Assembly: GCA_015039465.1 (NCBI GenBank)
Contig: MU130624.1
Location: forward strand, 176,840 to 240,839
From: Phlegmacium glaucopus
Taxonomy: Eukaryota; Basidiomycota; Agaricomycetes; Agaricales; Cortinariaceae
Reading direction: 5' to 3'
DNA length: 64,000 nucleotides
The notes under the pieces were generated by a model that had not been told where the DNA came from, did no database searches, and saw only the letters and a list, made by a program, of their open reading frames with translations. Each line of letters starts with the position of its first letter. Within the stretch, counting starts at the first letter, position 1. Positions 1-10,492 of this stretch are shown piece by piece. The position numbers and the translations under genes were made by a program.

Positions 1-154
1 AACAGGGGCAGAGACAGTAGGGGCAGAGACTGGGGTAGAGATGACCAGGGTAGAGACGGCCGGGGTAGAGATGGCCGAGGTAGAGACAGCCGGGGCAGAG
101 ACAATGGGGGTAGAGATGACTGGGGTGGAGACAACCGGGGCAGAGACAACCGGG
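1..154 (-). repeat. 15-bp coding minisatellite
   Basis: About ten units of roughly 15 bp (plus strand GGGGTAGAGACRGCC type). On the minus strand each unit is five codons and encodes VS(A/T)P(V/I), so the repeat lies in phase with the gene it sits in and changes protein length in whole pentapeptides. Confidence 0.75.
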
Positions 155-963
155 GAGTGTGCGCGTGCAGTGCATAGGCGTGTGGGGTCGTTCTCGCACC
201 TGTTTTCGTCACTGGCTTCCTCGATGTCGTCGTCGTGGGCATTGGCCCCGGCTTCTGCCTCCTCAATTTCGTCGGTGGCTTCATTGCTGGTGTTTTCATC
301 AACCTCGTTGTCTTTGATGCTGTCATTGTTGTCTTTGATGCTGTCATTGTTGTCTTTGATGCTGTCATTGTTGTCTTTGATGCTGTCATTGTCGTCTTGG
401 ACACTGTGGTTGTCGTCTCGGGGGCTATCGTCGTCCTCACTGGCTCCCTCGTCCTTGCTGCTGTGGGTTTGTTCAACTATGTGGGTGAGGCGCTCAGCAC
501 GGCGGATATGGGCACCCGGAATGGTAGGAGGAGGGGGCATGTGTTCAGCATCTGGAGCACGGGGACGCTCAAGGGGGGCAATGGATGCACCACTGGCCTC
601 GAGCGCCCGCTCAGCGCTTATTGCGTCAGCCTCATGGTAGAAAATGGGGTGGGAGGTGGGACTTACAGTGTCAGAGTGGCAGGAGGAGCCTGACTGGCAT
701 CCTCTGCAGCCTTAACGGCACTGGTTTCTCTGTAGGTTGTTGTTGCGTAGTCAGTATGGTAGCATAACAATATACCAGGGGGGTACTTACCTTGTTTTCC
801 TTGTTTTCCTGGTGGTTATGACCTCGTCGTCACCACGGGCCTTCTTTGCATTCAGTTTGCTGGTGGTTTCATCTGCATTGGATGGGCCATGTTTGCGGAT
901 TCGGGTGGAATGAGGGGGTGAGGCAGCTTTTGTAGCTGGTTTCTTGCCTCGGTGGGGCGGCAT
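1..963 (-). CDS. Unrecognised low-complexity protein gene, 3' part cut off by the window edge
   Basis: Three exons read on the minus strand: 963-791, 729-667 and 616-1. The introns are 790-730 (61 nt, GTAAGT..CTACAG, branch CTGAC) and 666-617 (50 nt, GTAAGT..AATAAG, branch CTGAC). Both joins keep one open frame, which stays open to base 1, so the gene continues to the left. The protein starts with a basic segment (MPPHRGKKPATK), goes through an Ala/Pro-rich part, then an acidic part holding four copies of a NNDSIKD-type heptad, then pentapeptides of the type VS(A/T)P(V/I). I recognise no catalytic domain. A basic head and acidic tail would fit a nuclear or chromatin-associated protein, but that is inference. 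The start is the first ATG of the open frame; upstream is simple sequence. Plus-strand ORFs here are shadows of this gene. Confidence 0.6.
310..393 (-). repeat. 21-bp coding minisatellite, four copies
   Basis: Four almost perfect 21-bp units (plus strand GTCTTTGATGCTGTCATTGTT). On the minus strand each unit is seven codons, giving an acidic NNDSIKD heptad. The near identity of the copies points to recent expansion in frame. Confidence 0.8.
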
Positions 964-1261
964 CAATGAGAGATGGTGGTGATGGAGATGGAGATGGTCG
1001 ACGACCGATAGTGGTGAGTGATGGTAGCAAGTGATGAGCGATGGTAGCAAGCGATGAGTGATGGTGGTGGTGATGGAGGTGGAATGGGTGACGTGATGTG
1101 TGAACTAGTAGTGGTGGTGAGCGATGATTGATAGGGGGTGGTGAAGTGGTGGTGGGAAGGAAGCAAGCAAGCAAGAAGTCGACATAGCAGTATATTTGGA
1201 TGTGCATGGGCCATGTGGCCAGGCAAGGGTATATCACATACTAATTTTCTTATATTTAAAA
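964..1261. other. GTG/CAC-rich simple sequence, no gene
   Basis: The 5' flank of the reverse-strand gene is made of GATGGTGGTGATGGA-type trinucleotide-rich sequence up to about 1160, then ordinary AT-rich DNA. His/Ser-rich ORFs on the minus strand here follow from the CAC/CAT repeats and are not credible genes. Confidence 0.6.
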
Positions 1262-1333
1262 GCCGGTGTAGCTCAGTTGGCTAGAGCGCTTGTTAATGCT
1301 GAACAGGTCCTAGGTTCAATTCATGTTGGTGCA
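1262..1333 (+). other. tRNA-like sequence with A and B boxes (degenerate or SINE head)
   Basis: A perfect A-box (TAGCTCAGTTGG) and a good B-box (GGTTCAATTC) lie at tRNA spacing, and the 5' part resembles tRNA-Asn. The acceptor arms do not pair (GCCGGTG against TGTTGGTGC) and the anticodon arm cannot be folded with a normal seven-base loop and U33. It is therefore a decayed tRNA or the head of a tRNA-derived element, followed by an AT-rich tail. A loosely similar B-box module occurs near 7580. Confidence 0.5.
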
Positions 1334-1417
1334 GATTTTAAATTTTTACTTAATTACTACAAATGCTATTAGTAACTTAGTAAATAGTTTCTAGTGGTTT
1401 GTATATATTTTAATGGT

Positions 1418-1810
1418 TATTCCATGTGGAATCCATATGGAATCCAGTGGAATTTCTATATTCCATATAGACTCCACTGGATTCCATATGGATTCCACTG
1501 GATTCCATATGGATTCCACTGGATTCCATATGGATTCCACTGGAATTTCTATATTCCATGTGGAATCCATATAGAATCCAGTGGAATAAAGGTGTGGATT
1601 CCATGTGGATTCCAGGTGGACATTCCACCATTCCATATGAATTCCATGTGGAATGGAGAGCCCAAAATGAGTGGGATCTCAGCCAAAACATATTCCATAT
1701 GGAATGATGGAATCCATGTGGAATCCATGTGGAATTAGGTGGATTCCATGTGGAATTAGGTGGATTCCATGTGGATTCCATGTGGAATATGGGGGGAGAG
1801 TAAAGACCTC
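1418..1810. mobile_element. E0: right end of an E-family TIR element with a GGAATCCATATGGATTCC-type array
   Basis: About 380 bp consist almost only of ATTCCATRTGGAAT-type palindromic words, including three perfect 21-bp units at about 1485-1547. The right end, GGGGGGAGAGTAAAGACCTC at 1791-1810, matches the 3' ends of the other E elements. No left terminus is visible, so the element is truncated or its left end was lost. It is non-coding; ORFs across it are by-products of the repeats. Confidence 0.6.
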
Positions 1811-1933
1811 GACTCAGCACAGACAGTGAATTGCGAGAGCCCCTGTGCTGAACTTGTTGCAGTCCTAAATGCAATAATCTCTCCAGAAACCTGAGCAGTT
1901 TTTGTTTCTCTTCTTTGTCTTCAATTTCCAAAT

Positions 1934-3545
1934 GTCAATTTTTCTGCTTTCATTGACAGTGGTTCCACTCACTGTTTCATGGATGAGCAATACACGAAGT
2001 CCAATGATTTTCCTATTTTTCCAATTACTCCAATGATGCTCCATCTTATTGATGGTTCTTCTCCAGGCATGGGTAATGCTATGGTTGTTTCTGTTCAGTT
2101 CTCTTGTGGTTCCGTCCACAAAATCCAATTTTTACTAACCAAGCTGGATTCTGATTTTCCTGCTGTACTTGGGCTTGACTGGCTCACCCAACATAATCCG
2201 TTGATTGACTGGGTCGATAGCAGTGTAACTTTCCGAGACCATATAGTTATCCTTCCAGTTCCCGTTTCCGTTTCCACCAAGGCACCTATTACGGTATCTG
2301 ACATTACCATGTCTGATACGGTTTCCACAAAATCGAAGGTTGAAATGCCTTCCAATATTATTCCAGAACCTCTTTCTGATATTCTGTTCATTCCAAAACC
2401 ATTGACCACTCCTAAAATTTCCTTAGTGTCTGCTGCAGCTTTCATGAGGTCCATTCATTCCAAAGGAGCCCAATGCTTTTCTATTTCTGTTCATGATCCA
2501 GTTGAGGGTGCTTGTCGGTCCACTGCAGCTGCCTCCACCACATCTTCCAATTCTGACTTGGAAGGTGTTCCCGAAATATATCACAAATTTTTGGACATCT
2601 TTTCAAAGGGTAAAGCTAACACTCTAGCAGCTCATTGAGAGTATGACTTAAAAATCAAAATTGATGAGTCTGCAAAACCCCCTTTGGGTCCAATTTATCC
2701 GCTTTCCAAATCTGAGTTGGGAATGCTCTGAGAATTCATCAACAAGCACCTAAACATGGGTTTCATTTGCCCTTCAAAGTCTCTTTTTGGAGCACCTGTC
2801 CTGTTTATCAAGAAGAAGAACGGGTCCCTCTGGCTTTGCATTGACTTCCGAAAACTCAATGCCATCACTCAGAAAGACAAGTATCCTGTACCTCTTGTTT
2901 CTGATTTACTTGGTGCTCCCCGCAAATCCAGAATTTTTAGTAAAATTGATTTAAAGCATGCCTACCATCTCGTCGGGATCGCTGCTGGAGAGGAGTGGAA
3001 GACTGCTTTCTGTACCCGCTATGGCTCCTTTGAATGGCTCGTCATGCCATTCAGACTCAACAATGCCCCTGGCAGTTTTCAAAGATTCCTTAACACTATT
3101 TTTGCTGACCTTTTAGATGTGTTTGTAATCATCTATCTGGATGACATCCTCATTTTATCCATCAACAAAAAAGATCAGATCAAACATGTCTCCGAAGTCC
3201 TCCGATGGCTTCGAGATAATAATCTCTTTGCCAATGGTAAGAAATGTGTTTTCCACTCTGATTCCGTTGAGTACCTGGGTCACATGATTGGTCCTGATGG
3301 CCTTTCAATGGATCCGGAAAAAGTCCAAGTCATTCAAGAATGGCTGGAACCTTGGAAAGTCAAAGATGTCCAGTCCTTCCTTGGTTTTGCTAACTTTTAC
3401 AGGTGTTTCATCCACAACTACTCCGATATTGTTGTTCCATTGACTCATCTTACCTGGAAAAATATTCTGTGGGTCTTTGATGACAGTTGCAGCCTTGCTT
3501 TTAAGACTCTCAAGGGAACACTGCTTGATCTACTACCATCACACA
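1934..3545 (+). pseudogene. Ty3/gypsy retrotransposon fragment: protease and reverse transcriptase
   Basis: An aspartic protease starts with the active-site motif FIDSGSTHC near 1952 and includes VLGLDWLTQHNP. The same frame continues into a reverse transcriptase with IDFRKLN, the catalytic YLDD near 3140 and a FLGFANFYR thumb motif. Two in-frame TGA codons (2636-2638 and 2729-2731) break the frame, both at positions that are usually Arg in relatives. Similarity stops near 3540, after the start of the RNase H connection. Gag, RNase H, integrase and LTRs are missing. It is a dead fragment. Confidence 0.85.
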
Positions 3546-3674
3546 ACCAAATTTTCCCACACTTTCAACGCACTGGAAAAGGCGGTCTCAAAGATATTGT
3601 GTAGCATCACAATAGAGTAGAAGCATAATAAAGCAGATACATTCACGACTTACTCCATCGCGAGGTACATAACA

Positions 3675-3941
3675 ATGCCCCTCACGCCTTTGGGATCAAA
3701 TGCACAAGTCACCAGAGCCACCGCGGGCGCCACAAGCAAGACACGCGATGACTTAACCAAAGTGACAGACTTTGAGGTCAAAGACGCCCGCTTGGCCAAG
3801 CTATTCTTAACCAATGAGGAAGTCAAACATGAACATGTGGAACTGTCAATGGAAACACTGAGCACTTTAGCCATGGATTTATCTCAGAACATTAAATCAA
3901 TCAAACACACAGCGGAAGCATTTAGAGCTCTGGCCTATTAA
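3675..3941 (+). CDS. Small unrecognised ORF, 88 residues
   Basis: The ORF starts at an ATG after AGGTACATAACA and encodes a hydrophilic, probably helical protein (DFEVKDARLAKLFL, then ETLSTLAMDLSQN). It lies between the gypsy fragment and the copia remnant, so it may be the start of a retroelement gag rather than a host gene. I do not recognise the family. The rest of 3605-4049 shows nothing except the edge of a putative copia LTR. Confidence 0.35.
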   Translation: MPLTPLGSNAQVTRATAGATSKTRDDLTKVTDFEVKDARLAKLFLTNEEVKHEHVELSMETLSTLAMDLSQNIKSIKHTAEAFRALAY

Positions 3942-4049
3942 AATAAGTGTTCTCAGCGACGAGCGGTTGAGAACGACGCTGAGGTGTTATGTGACAAAGT
4001 ATGTAACAATAGTATGTGTATGAAAATGGAAGGAGACCATATAATATTT

Positions 4050-4593
4050 CTATGCAATTTCAACACTCCCACTCGGTTGAGGTTCCATGCCTAGTAGACG
4101 AATGAAGTATGAATGTTTTTCACCTGTGAGAGCCTTTGTCAGTCCATCCGCTGCCATATGTTTCGTTGGGACATAATCAAGATTTATTTGTCCATCCGAT
4201 ATTGCGAAGCAAATGAAATGGTAACGAAGTTGGATGTGTTTTGTTCTTGGGTGATCTCCAGGGTTTTTTGCCAATGCTATTGCACTTGGTTATCTCCCAA
4301 ATGTGTTGTTGGTTGCGTTTGTCAGAATCCGAGCTGTTCAAGTAGATTTCTTAACCAAATGACTTCTTGTGTTGCCCGTGTACAAGCCATATATTCTGCT
4401 TCGGTTGAAGATAATGCTGGTGACAATTGTAATTTGCTGCTCCAGCTTACGGCCGAACCACACATTTTGAAAACATATCCACCTGTTGAACGACGAGTAT
4501 TGATTTCTCCAGCCCAATCTGAGTTGGTGTATCCTAGTATGATTGTTGACAGTTCTTCTTCTTCATCTCCACGAAAAACTAGTCCCAAGTCTT
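4050..4593 (-). pseudogene. Copia RNase H, C-terminal part
   Basis: The frame 4588-4322 encodes a copia RNase H with GYTNSDWAG, STGGYVF and SSTEAEYMA motifs. After a frameshift the family's end follows at 4274-4050 (TKHIQLRYHF, VPTKHMAADGLTKAL). It is the continuation of the reverse transcriptase piece now 4.2 kb away: the joint RYLGGTKDL / GLVFRGDEEE is in frame once E1 and one copy of CAAGTCTT are removed. Confidence 0.85.
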
Positions 4594-4875
4594 CTGTACT
4601 TTACAGTCCCCCACATACTCCGCCGGACTCCAGTGGACTCCACATAATCCACCAGACTCCACCCGGACTCCAGTGGAGTCCAGGTGGAGTCTGGTGGACT
4701 CTGCTGGAGTCCACTGGAGTCCGGTGGAGTCCATTGGCATCTGGTGGAGTCCATTGGAGTCCAGTGGAGTCTGGCAGAGTCTGGCAGAGTCTGGTGGAGT
4801 CTGATGGAGTCTGATGGAGTCTGGCAGAGTCTGGCAGACTCTATTTCATTTATGCTGGAATACCATCAAAAATTG

Positions 4876-5000
4876 CAGTACTTTACTGTCCCCACAAGAT
4901 CTGATCAGATCTGATCAGAGTCTAATTAATTGGACACTAATTTCTAAGTAGAACTTCTATACTGTGAATTTTCTTGGATACAAAAAATTCAATATTATTT
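4876..5000 (+). mobile_element. E3: left end of another E-family element inside E1
   Basis: CAGTACTTTACTGTCCCCAC begins at 4876 and runs into TCTGATCAGATC-type words. A matching right subterminal array ends near 8460 without a clear terminus. This suggests an E element of about 3.6 kb between E1's own arms, later invaded by E2. Confidence 0.5.
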
Positions 5001-5037
5001 ATTTCATTAATATAATAACTCAGTAAAATATCAAAAC

Positions 5038-5150
5038 AAATACCCCTGTGAGAGGGGTTGCTGGTGTTATTTTCGTGGCCTATAAAAAATAAAAAGTAAA
5101 AAGTAAAAAGTAAAAAAATAAATAGAAAACCCGTAAGGGGTTTTCTCGTC
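5038..5150. repeat. First of the GC hairpin plus AT-tract modules
   Basis: ACCCCTGTGAGAGGGGTT forms a short C-run/G-run stem followed by AT-rich spacers. Comparable hairpins recur near 5995, 6238, 6331, 6921, 7193 and 7990 in E1/E2; near 12272, 12379, 12562, 12618, 13182, 13236 and 13716 in E5; and near 39450. Confidence 0.7.
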
Positions 5151-5179
5151 GTCGTAGCAAAAAATGAGGGAGGGAGGTA

Positions 5180-5716
5180 GCCGCTGGTCTCTTTTTTACA
5201 CGTCTGGGTATCGTTGAACGTATGTGGGTGTCGTCATACGCGTTGTCATACGCGTCTGGGGGCCTTTGTATGTGTCCGGGTGTTGTCGTACACGTCTACA
5301 CGTGTATGGGTGACGTCGTACGTGTCTGGGTGCCGTCGTACATGTCTGCACGTGTGTGGGTGACGTTGTACGCGTCCGGGTGCCGTCGTACATGTCTGCA
5401 CGTGTGTGGGTAATGTCGTACGCGTCTGGGTGTCGTCGTACACGTCTGCACGTGTATGGGTGATGTTGTATGCGTCCGGGGGGTCTTCGTACACGTCTGG
5501 GTGTCGCTGGACGTGTATGGGTCGTAGCTGGGGGGTCTTCGTACGCGTCTGGTGTCGTCGTACGCGCCTGGGTGCCGTTGGACATGTCTGGGTATCGTCG
5601 TACGCGTCCGGATGTCGTCCTATGGGTCCGGGTGTCGTTGCACACATGTGGGTGGAGCTGGACACGTCTGGGTGACGTCGTATGTGGGTGGGTGTTGTAT
5701 GCGTGTGGGTGTCGTG
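5180..5716. repeat. Degenerate roughly 20-bp minisatellite (GTCGTACGCGTCTGGGTGTC type)
   Basis: About 25 imperfect units of a TACGCGTCTGGGTGTCGTCG word. Similar arrays recur at about 6430-6850. They create long repetitive ORFs on both strands (for example HPDVYDDTQT types) with no domain, which I do not regard as genes. Confidence 0.75.
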
Positions 5717-7889
5717 CAGTACTTTTCTGTCCCCCACCAGATCTGATCAGATCTGAGCGGAATTGGTCAGATCTGCTCAGATCTGCTCAGAATCTGACCA
5801 GTTCTGACCAGTTCTGCTCAGATCTGAGCAGATTCTGACCAGTTCTGATCAGAATTTGACCAGTTCTGACCAGTTCTGACCAGTTCTGCTCAGATCTGAG
5901 CAGAATTTGCAATACTTCTAAGTCAATTCCTACTAACTCATATTTTTTCAAACTTTTCTAACATATTAATTAAAATTAGAATTAAAATGGATTAATTACC
6001 CCTCTTTTTGAGGGGGGATTAGTTACCAATACATTAGAAGTACAAAATAATATATCTAATTCAGTACTTTACTGTCCCCCACCAGAATTGGTCAGAATCT
6101 GATCAGAATCTTACTTAGCCAGTAATTTCTAAAAGGATTCTAAGAAAAAATTCTATATTCTCAAATATCTTGAATACAAAAAGTTCAATATTATTCATTT
6201 TATTAATACTAATAGCCTAGTAAAGTATCAAAACAAATACCCTAGTGAGAGGGGTTGTTGGTGTCATTTTCGTAGCCTATAAAAAGTACAAAGTAGAAAG
6301 TAAAAAAAAGATAGAAAGTAAAAAAGAATAGGCCCCCAGTGGGGGTGCTGTCATTGCCATCGTTGTTATCCATTAAAATAAATAGAAACCCCGTAAGAGG
6401 TTGTTGTTGTTGTAGCAAGGAATGAGGGGCGGTGGGTGGGTGTCGTACGTTGTTGTATCCATGTGGGCGCCATTGTGTCAGCGTACGCGTGTGGGTGTGG
6501 GTGGGTGTCGTCGTACGCGTCCGTACGCGTCTGGGTGTCGTCGTATGCATCCGGGTGTCATCGTACGCGTCTGTGTTGTCGGGGTGACGTTGTACGCGTG
6601 TGGGTGTAACTGGACGTGTCGGGGCGTCATTAGACGCGTGTAGGTGTTGTCGGGGTGTCGTTGTACGGGTCTGGGCGTCATTGGACGCGTGTGGGTGTTG
6701 TTGGGGTGTTGTTGTACGTGTCTGGGCGTCATTGGACGTGTGTGGGTGTTGTCGGGCTGTCGTTGTACGTGTGTGTGTGTAACTGGACGTGTCTGGGCGT
6801 CAGTGGACGCGTGTGGGTGTTGTCTTACGTGTTGTTTGTCGTTTGTTATCGTTGTTGTACGTCGTACAAGCCTAATATAATCTGTTAGCAGAGGATTAGA
6901 ATAGAATATAAAAAAAAATACCCCCCCCCAGTGAAGGGGGGGGTGGTTACCGTTGTTATGTGGTAGTCGTCGGCCTCATCGTTGTGCTGTGGTCGTTGTT
7001 GTTCTGTTGTAGGTGTTGTATGTCGTTGTGGGTGTTGTACGTCGTCGTTGTACGCGTTGTATGTCGTTGTAGGTGTTGTATGTTGTCGTTGTACGTGTTG
7101 TTTGTTGTAGTTGTTTGTTGTCGTTGTCGTACATTGTACATGAACTATTATAAAGTGTTAGTAATGAAGTAAGATAAAATGAAATAAAAAAATACCCCCC
7201 CTGGTGAGGGGGGGTTACCGTTACGACGTGGCACGTCGTCGTCATCGTCGTCGTGCTGCCCTTGTCGTCGTTATGCTGCCGTCGTTGTTCGTTGTTGTTA
7301 TTTGTGCTGTTGTTGCGTATTGGGTATTAGTATATAATAAATGTCGATATAATTAACTTACCTTTTTATGACCACAGACGATGCTGTGCATCGTCTGTGG
7401 TTGTCGTTGCTGGCCGTGTGACGGTGTGAGCAGTTAAGAGAACGAACCTGAATCAACATTACTTGTGGCAGTCACATGTGATCACGTGATCACACCCCTC
7501 GCACTGAACAAAATACAGAATTTTGACAGCAGCAAGGCATTGCAATCCTTACACATTGTTATATTTGGTTACTGGTTCAATTCCTGCATCGTACAGATTA
7601 TATAATTATTTTATTATTATTAGTATGGTCAGGGGATTAATTTCTTAAGCTCAATTCTGCTCGGATTCTGCTCAGAAATGGTCAGATTCTGCTCGGAAAT
7701 TGGTCAGAATTAAATCTGATTAGATCTGATCAGATCTGGTCTTTCTGATCAGATCTGATCAGAATCTGGTCAGAAAAATTGGCTCTATTACTGCCATTTG
7801 GGCTGGAAAAAAATTCTGACCGGATCTGATCTGATCTGACCAATTCTGATCAGATCTGCTCAGATCTGGTGGATCACAGCAAAGACCTC
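5717..7889 (+). mobile_element. E2: 2,173 bp E-family element nested in E1
   Basis: The left end is CAGTACTTTTCTGTCCCCCA; the right end read inward is GAGGTCTTTGCTGTGATCCA, and the two share ACCAGATCTGA next to the tips. The flanks GTGTCGTG (5709-5716) and GTGTTGTG (7890-7897) are an 8-bp duplication with one mismatch. Subterminal words are TCTGATCAGATCTG and TCTGACCAGTTCTG. A further E-type left end (CAGTACTTTACTGTCCCCCA) starts at 6062 with no visible partner. Confidence 0.75.
7372..7400. repeat. Perfect 12-bp-stem hairpin, module with CACGTG palindrome
   Basis: The stem CCACAGACGATG closes on itself over a 5-nt loop. About 80 bp on comes the 16-bp palindrome GTGATCACGTGATCAC (7478-7493), then CTGAACAAAATAC. 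The same module, slightly diverged, lies at 8186-8214 and 8288-8303. E5 carries its counterpart in the other orientation (GGTCACGTGACC at 12010-12021, next to TTTTTGTTCAG). Confidence 0.8.
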
Positions 7890-8751
7890 GTGTTGTGGTA
7901 CATGTTGTTGGTTGTTGGTTATCGTTGTTATTCGTTGTCTATGACCTATTATAATATGTTAGTAATGGATTAGAATAGAATAAAATAAAATACCCCCCGG
8001 TGAGGGGGGGTTACCGTTGCTACGTGGCAGTCGTCGTCGTCGTCGTGCACCCGTCGTTGTACTGCCGTCGTTGTGCTGCCATCGTCGTTGTGCTGCAGCC
8101 GTCATTTGTGTATTCGTTGCTGTTGTTGTGTAATGGGTATTAGTATATATTAAAGGTCTACAATGACCGACTTACCTTTTTATGACCACAGACAATGCGC
8201 AGCATCGTCTGTGGTCGTCGTTACTGCCGTGTGATGGTGTGGGAAACAGAGGAAGAATTCAACAAACAAGTGACGACCACATCACATGTGGTCACGTGAT
8301 CACACCCCGCAGACTGAACAAAATACATGATTTTGATAGCAACACGAAATTGCTATCAAACATTTGTATATTATAAGATTTATTTTCTTGAAATTTCAAT
8401 TCTGGTCAGAACTCATCAGATTTCACTCGGAAAAATGAGTGGTCAGATTCTGATCAGATAGCAGACTCTGCTGGACTCTGCTGCAGTCCAGTAGAGTTGC
8501 TGGAGTCCAGCAGAGTCCAGCAGAGTCCAGCAGAGTCCACTGGACAAGTCTGGTGGACTTCACCAGATTAAGTCTGGTAAGAGTCCACCAGAGTCTGGAG
8601 ACTCTGGTGGACTCTTACGGACTGGACTGGACTGGCAAATTTGGCCTATGTCACACTACAACAGTCCAGAACTTGAGTCCAGTGGAGTCCACTGGACTCT
8701 GGTAAAGTCCACTGGATTCCGGCGGAGTATGTGGGGGAGTGTACAGTCCTC

Positions 8752-9852
8752 CAAGTCTTTAGTCCCTCCCAAGTATCGTAGAACGTGTATTGCCTGTTGC
8801 CAATGTACTAGTCTGGGATTTGAACTAAATTTACTTAGTGCTCCCACTGTGAAGGAAATGTCTGGTTGTGTATCAAGCATTGCGTACATTAGTGTTCCGA
8901 TGAGACTTTGATAAGGGTATGATCACATTGCATCCTTTTCAATATCCGTTTGTGGACAGTCATCTTTGGACAACTTGATTGCTGAGCTCAATGGGGTTGG
9001 ATGTGAGCGACTATCTGCGACATTATATTGTTGAGTGATTCTTGAATGTATCGAGTTTGAAATAGTCGGATGATTTGGCGATCTCTATCATAGTTGATTT
9101 TGTGACCTAGGATTTGTTTAATTGGACCCAGGTCCTTGATTTTGAAGCGCAAGCCAAGTAGTCGCTTGTGTTCAGCCATGACTGATCAGTCGGTTCCAAG
9201 CAATCCCATGTTGTCGATTGTCGACGTAGACAGCTAAAAAGCAAATTATACCATTGTTTCTGTATACATATATGCAGAAATCAGCATGGATGCGCTTATA
9301 GCCAATTTTCGCCAATTCAGTGTCAAGGAGGCTGTTCCAAACACGGGAAGCTTGTCTTAATCCATAGATTGAGTGGAGTAACTGGACAACCTTTCCGGAA
9401 TAGGTTCCACATCCCTCTGGGAAACAAAGGTAAAGCTCAATGTCTAGTAGACCGTTTAGGAAGGCTGTTTCTACATCTAGATGATTGAAATAGAGATGTA
9501 GCCTTACTGCTAAGGCACAGAGGATGCAAATCGAAGTGAGTTTTACAACCGGGGCAAAAGTTTCGTCGAAGTTGATTCCGGGCATCTGGTAGTAACCTTT
9601 TGCAACTATTCGAGCTTTGTAACGCTCTATTGTGCCATCAGAGTTACATTTAATTCTGAAGACAAATTTTGCATCGATAGCTTTACGACCAGGTGGAAGG
9701 GAATTTTGTTCTTTGAACGTACCCATTTTCTTGAGCGACTGTAGTTCCGATTGTATAGCCTCATTCCAATGTTCAGCATCGGTACGACTCATTGCTTCTG
9801 CATACATTTGTGGATCTTGAGAAAAACCTAATGAAACTGCTGAGGCTGCATA
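8752..9852 (-). pseudogene. Copia reverse transcriptase
   Basis: Frame 9855-9172 holds the family's start of reverse transcriptase (AKFVFRIKCNSDGTIERYKA, LDVETAFLNG, SIYGLRQASR). At the catalytic box the frame reads YVDN instead of YVDD and then shifts. The rest continues in other frames at 9179-8988 (FKIKDLGPIKQILG) and 8889-8656 (MLDTQPDISFTVGALSKFSS, RYLGGTKDLE). At least two frameshifts make it inactive. Confidence 0.85.
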
Positions 9853-10492
9853 CATCAGTAAAATAGCATTTCAGATTCCGTGTTTTCAAGAGTTTTCATT
9901 TGTTTCTACATGATTCTGGGTTTTCGGAAGCCTGGAAACACAGAAACACAGAAACTCTGCAGTTCTTACATTGTATGACAACAAAAATGCTAAGTATTCA
10001 GTCACTACGAAATTTAGTCTACCAAAGTAATACTACTAGTTACTAGTAACTAGTAAGACTACGACTAGCTGATGCTAGTGGGGAATTAACTGTGCAGTGG
10101 TGGCTTTATATAAGTAACTGGCCTCAGGGTTAGCTCGCTAGAAATCACCAGAATATTCCATCAATTCCAGTTGTCAATGTCAAGCAATTGATGGAATATT
10201 CTAGCGAACTAACCCTGAGCCCATTTACTTATTATATAAAGGCCACCACTTTTCGCCCAATTCCCATGAGCATCTGCTCATCATATGTAGTCTTACTAGA
10301 GTAATTATGTATGTAAATTGTTAAATTCAAGTTTCTACAAGTTTCCTAGGTTCCCACACCCCACCCAACAGGTGTGTTTCCTGGAAAAGGGACATAAGTT
10401 TCCTGATGTCTGAGTTTCCATAGTTTCTGTGTGTTTTCTCATGTTTTCTATGTTGTGCAACCTCTGGAAACTCAGATGCAAAGTTACTGATG
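9853..10492. mobile_element. M1: 640 bp TIR element with TA target duplication, inserted in copia
   Basis: The ends CATCAGTAAAATAGCATTTC (left) and CATCAGTAACTTTGCATCTG (right, read inward) are imperfect inverted repeats flanked by TA (9851-9852 and 10493-10494). Removing M1 and one TA gives the in-frame copia joint IARAY/AASAVSLG. A TA duplication fits Tc1/mariner-like mobilisation. Subterminal DNA is rich in GGAAACACAGAAAC-type words. No ORF of note. Confidence 0.75.
10051..10298. mobile_element. F1: 248 bp foldback element inside M1
   Basis: Arms of about 100 bp starting TAGTAAGACTAC are imperfect inverted repeats (matching blocks TGGTGGC, TTTATATAA, CTCAGGGTTAG, CGCTAGAA). They close over an inner ATTCCATCAATT pair, so almost the whole element can fold back. 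No clean target duplication is visible. Confidence 0.65.

Larger units (their letters stand above)
4594..8751 (+). mobile_element. E1: 4,158 bp non-coding TIR element with 8-bp target duplication
   Basis: The left end is CTGTACTTTACAGTCCCCCA; the right end read inward is GAGGACTGTACACTCCCCCA. The two match further into CATACTCCGCCGGA. The 8-bp CAAGTCTT flanks both sides (4586-4593 and 8752-8759), and the pre-insertion sequence is the copia RNase H frame. Subterminal DNA is packed with GGTGGAGTCCAGTGGAGTCC-type words. The interior has GC hairpins, GTCGT-rich arrays and other E elements. No transposase is visible, so E1 is non-autonomous. Eight-base duplications fit hAT or KDZ-type transposases, without deciding between them. 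Confidence 0.85.

Noticed and set aside
41..767. Plus-strand ORFs in the first 0.8 kb
   Set aside because: They are shadows of the reverse-strand spliced gene; the minus frame has good introns and consistent phases, the plus frames only mirror the repeats.
1262..1333. Functional tRNA-Asn gene
   Set aside because: Acceptor and anticodon arms do not pair properly; only the A and B boxes are good.
1485..1547. CRISPR-like array (21-bp units), also 13425-13560 (20-bp units)
   Set aside because: The units are contiguous without unique spacers and the genome is eukaryotic; these are minisatellites.
5180..7245. Long Thr/His/Arg- or Val/Gly-rich ORFs on both strands
   Set aside because: All derive from GTCGTACGCGTCTGGG-type tandem repeats, lie open in several frames at once, and show no domain.
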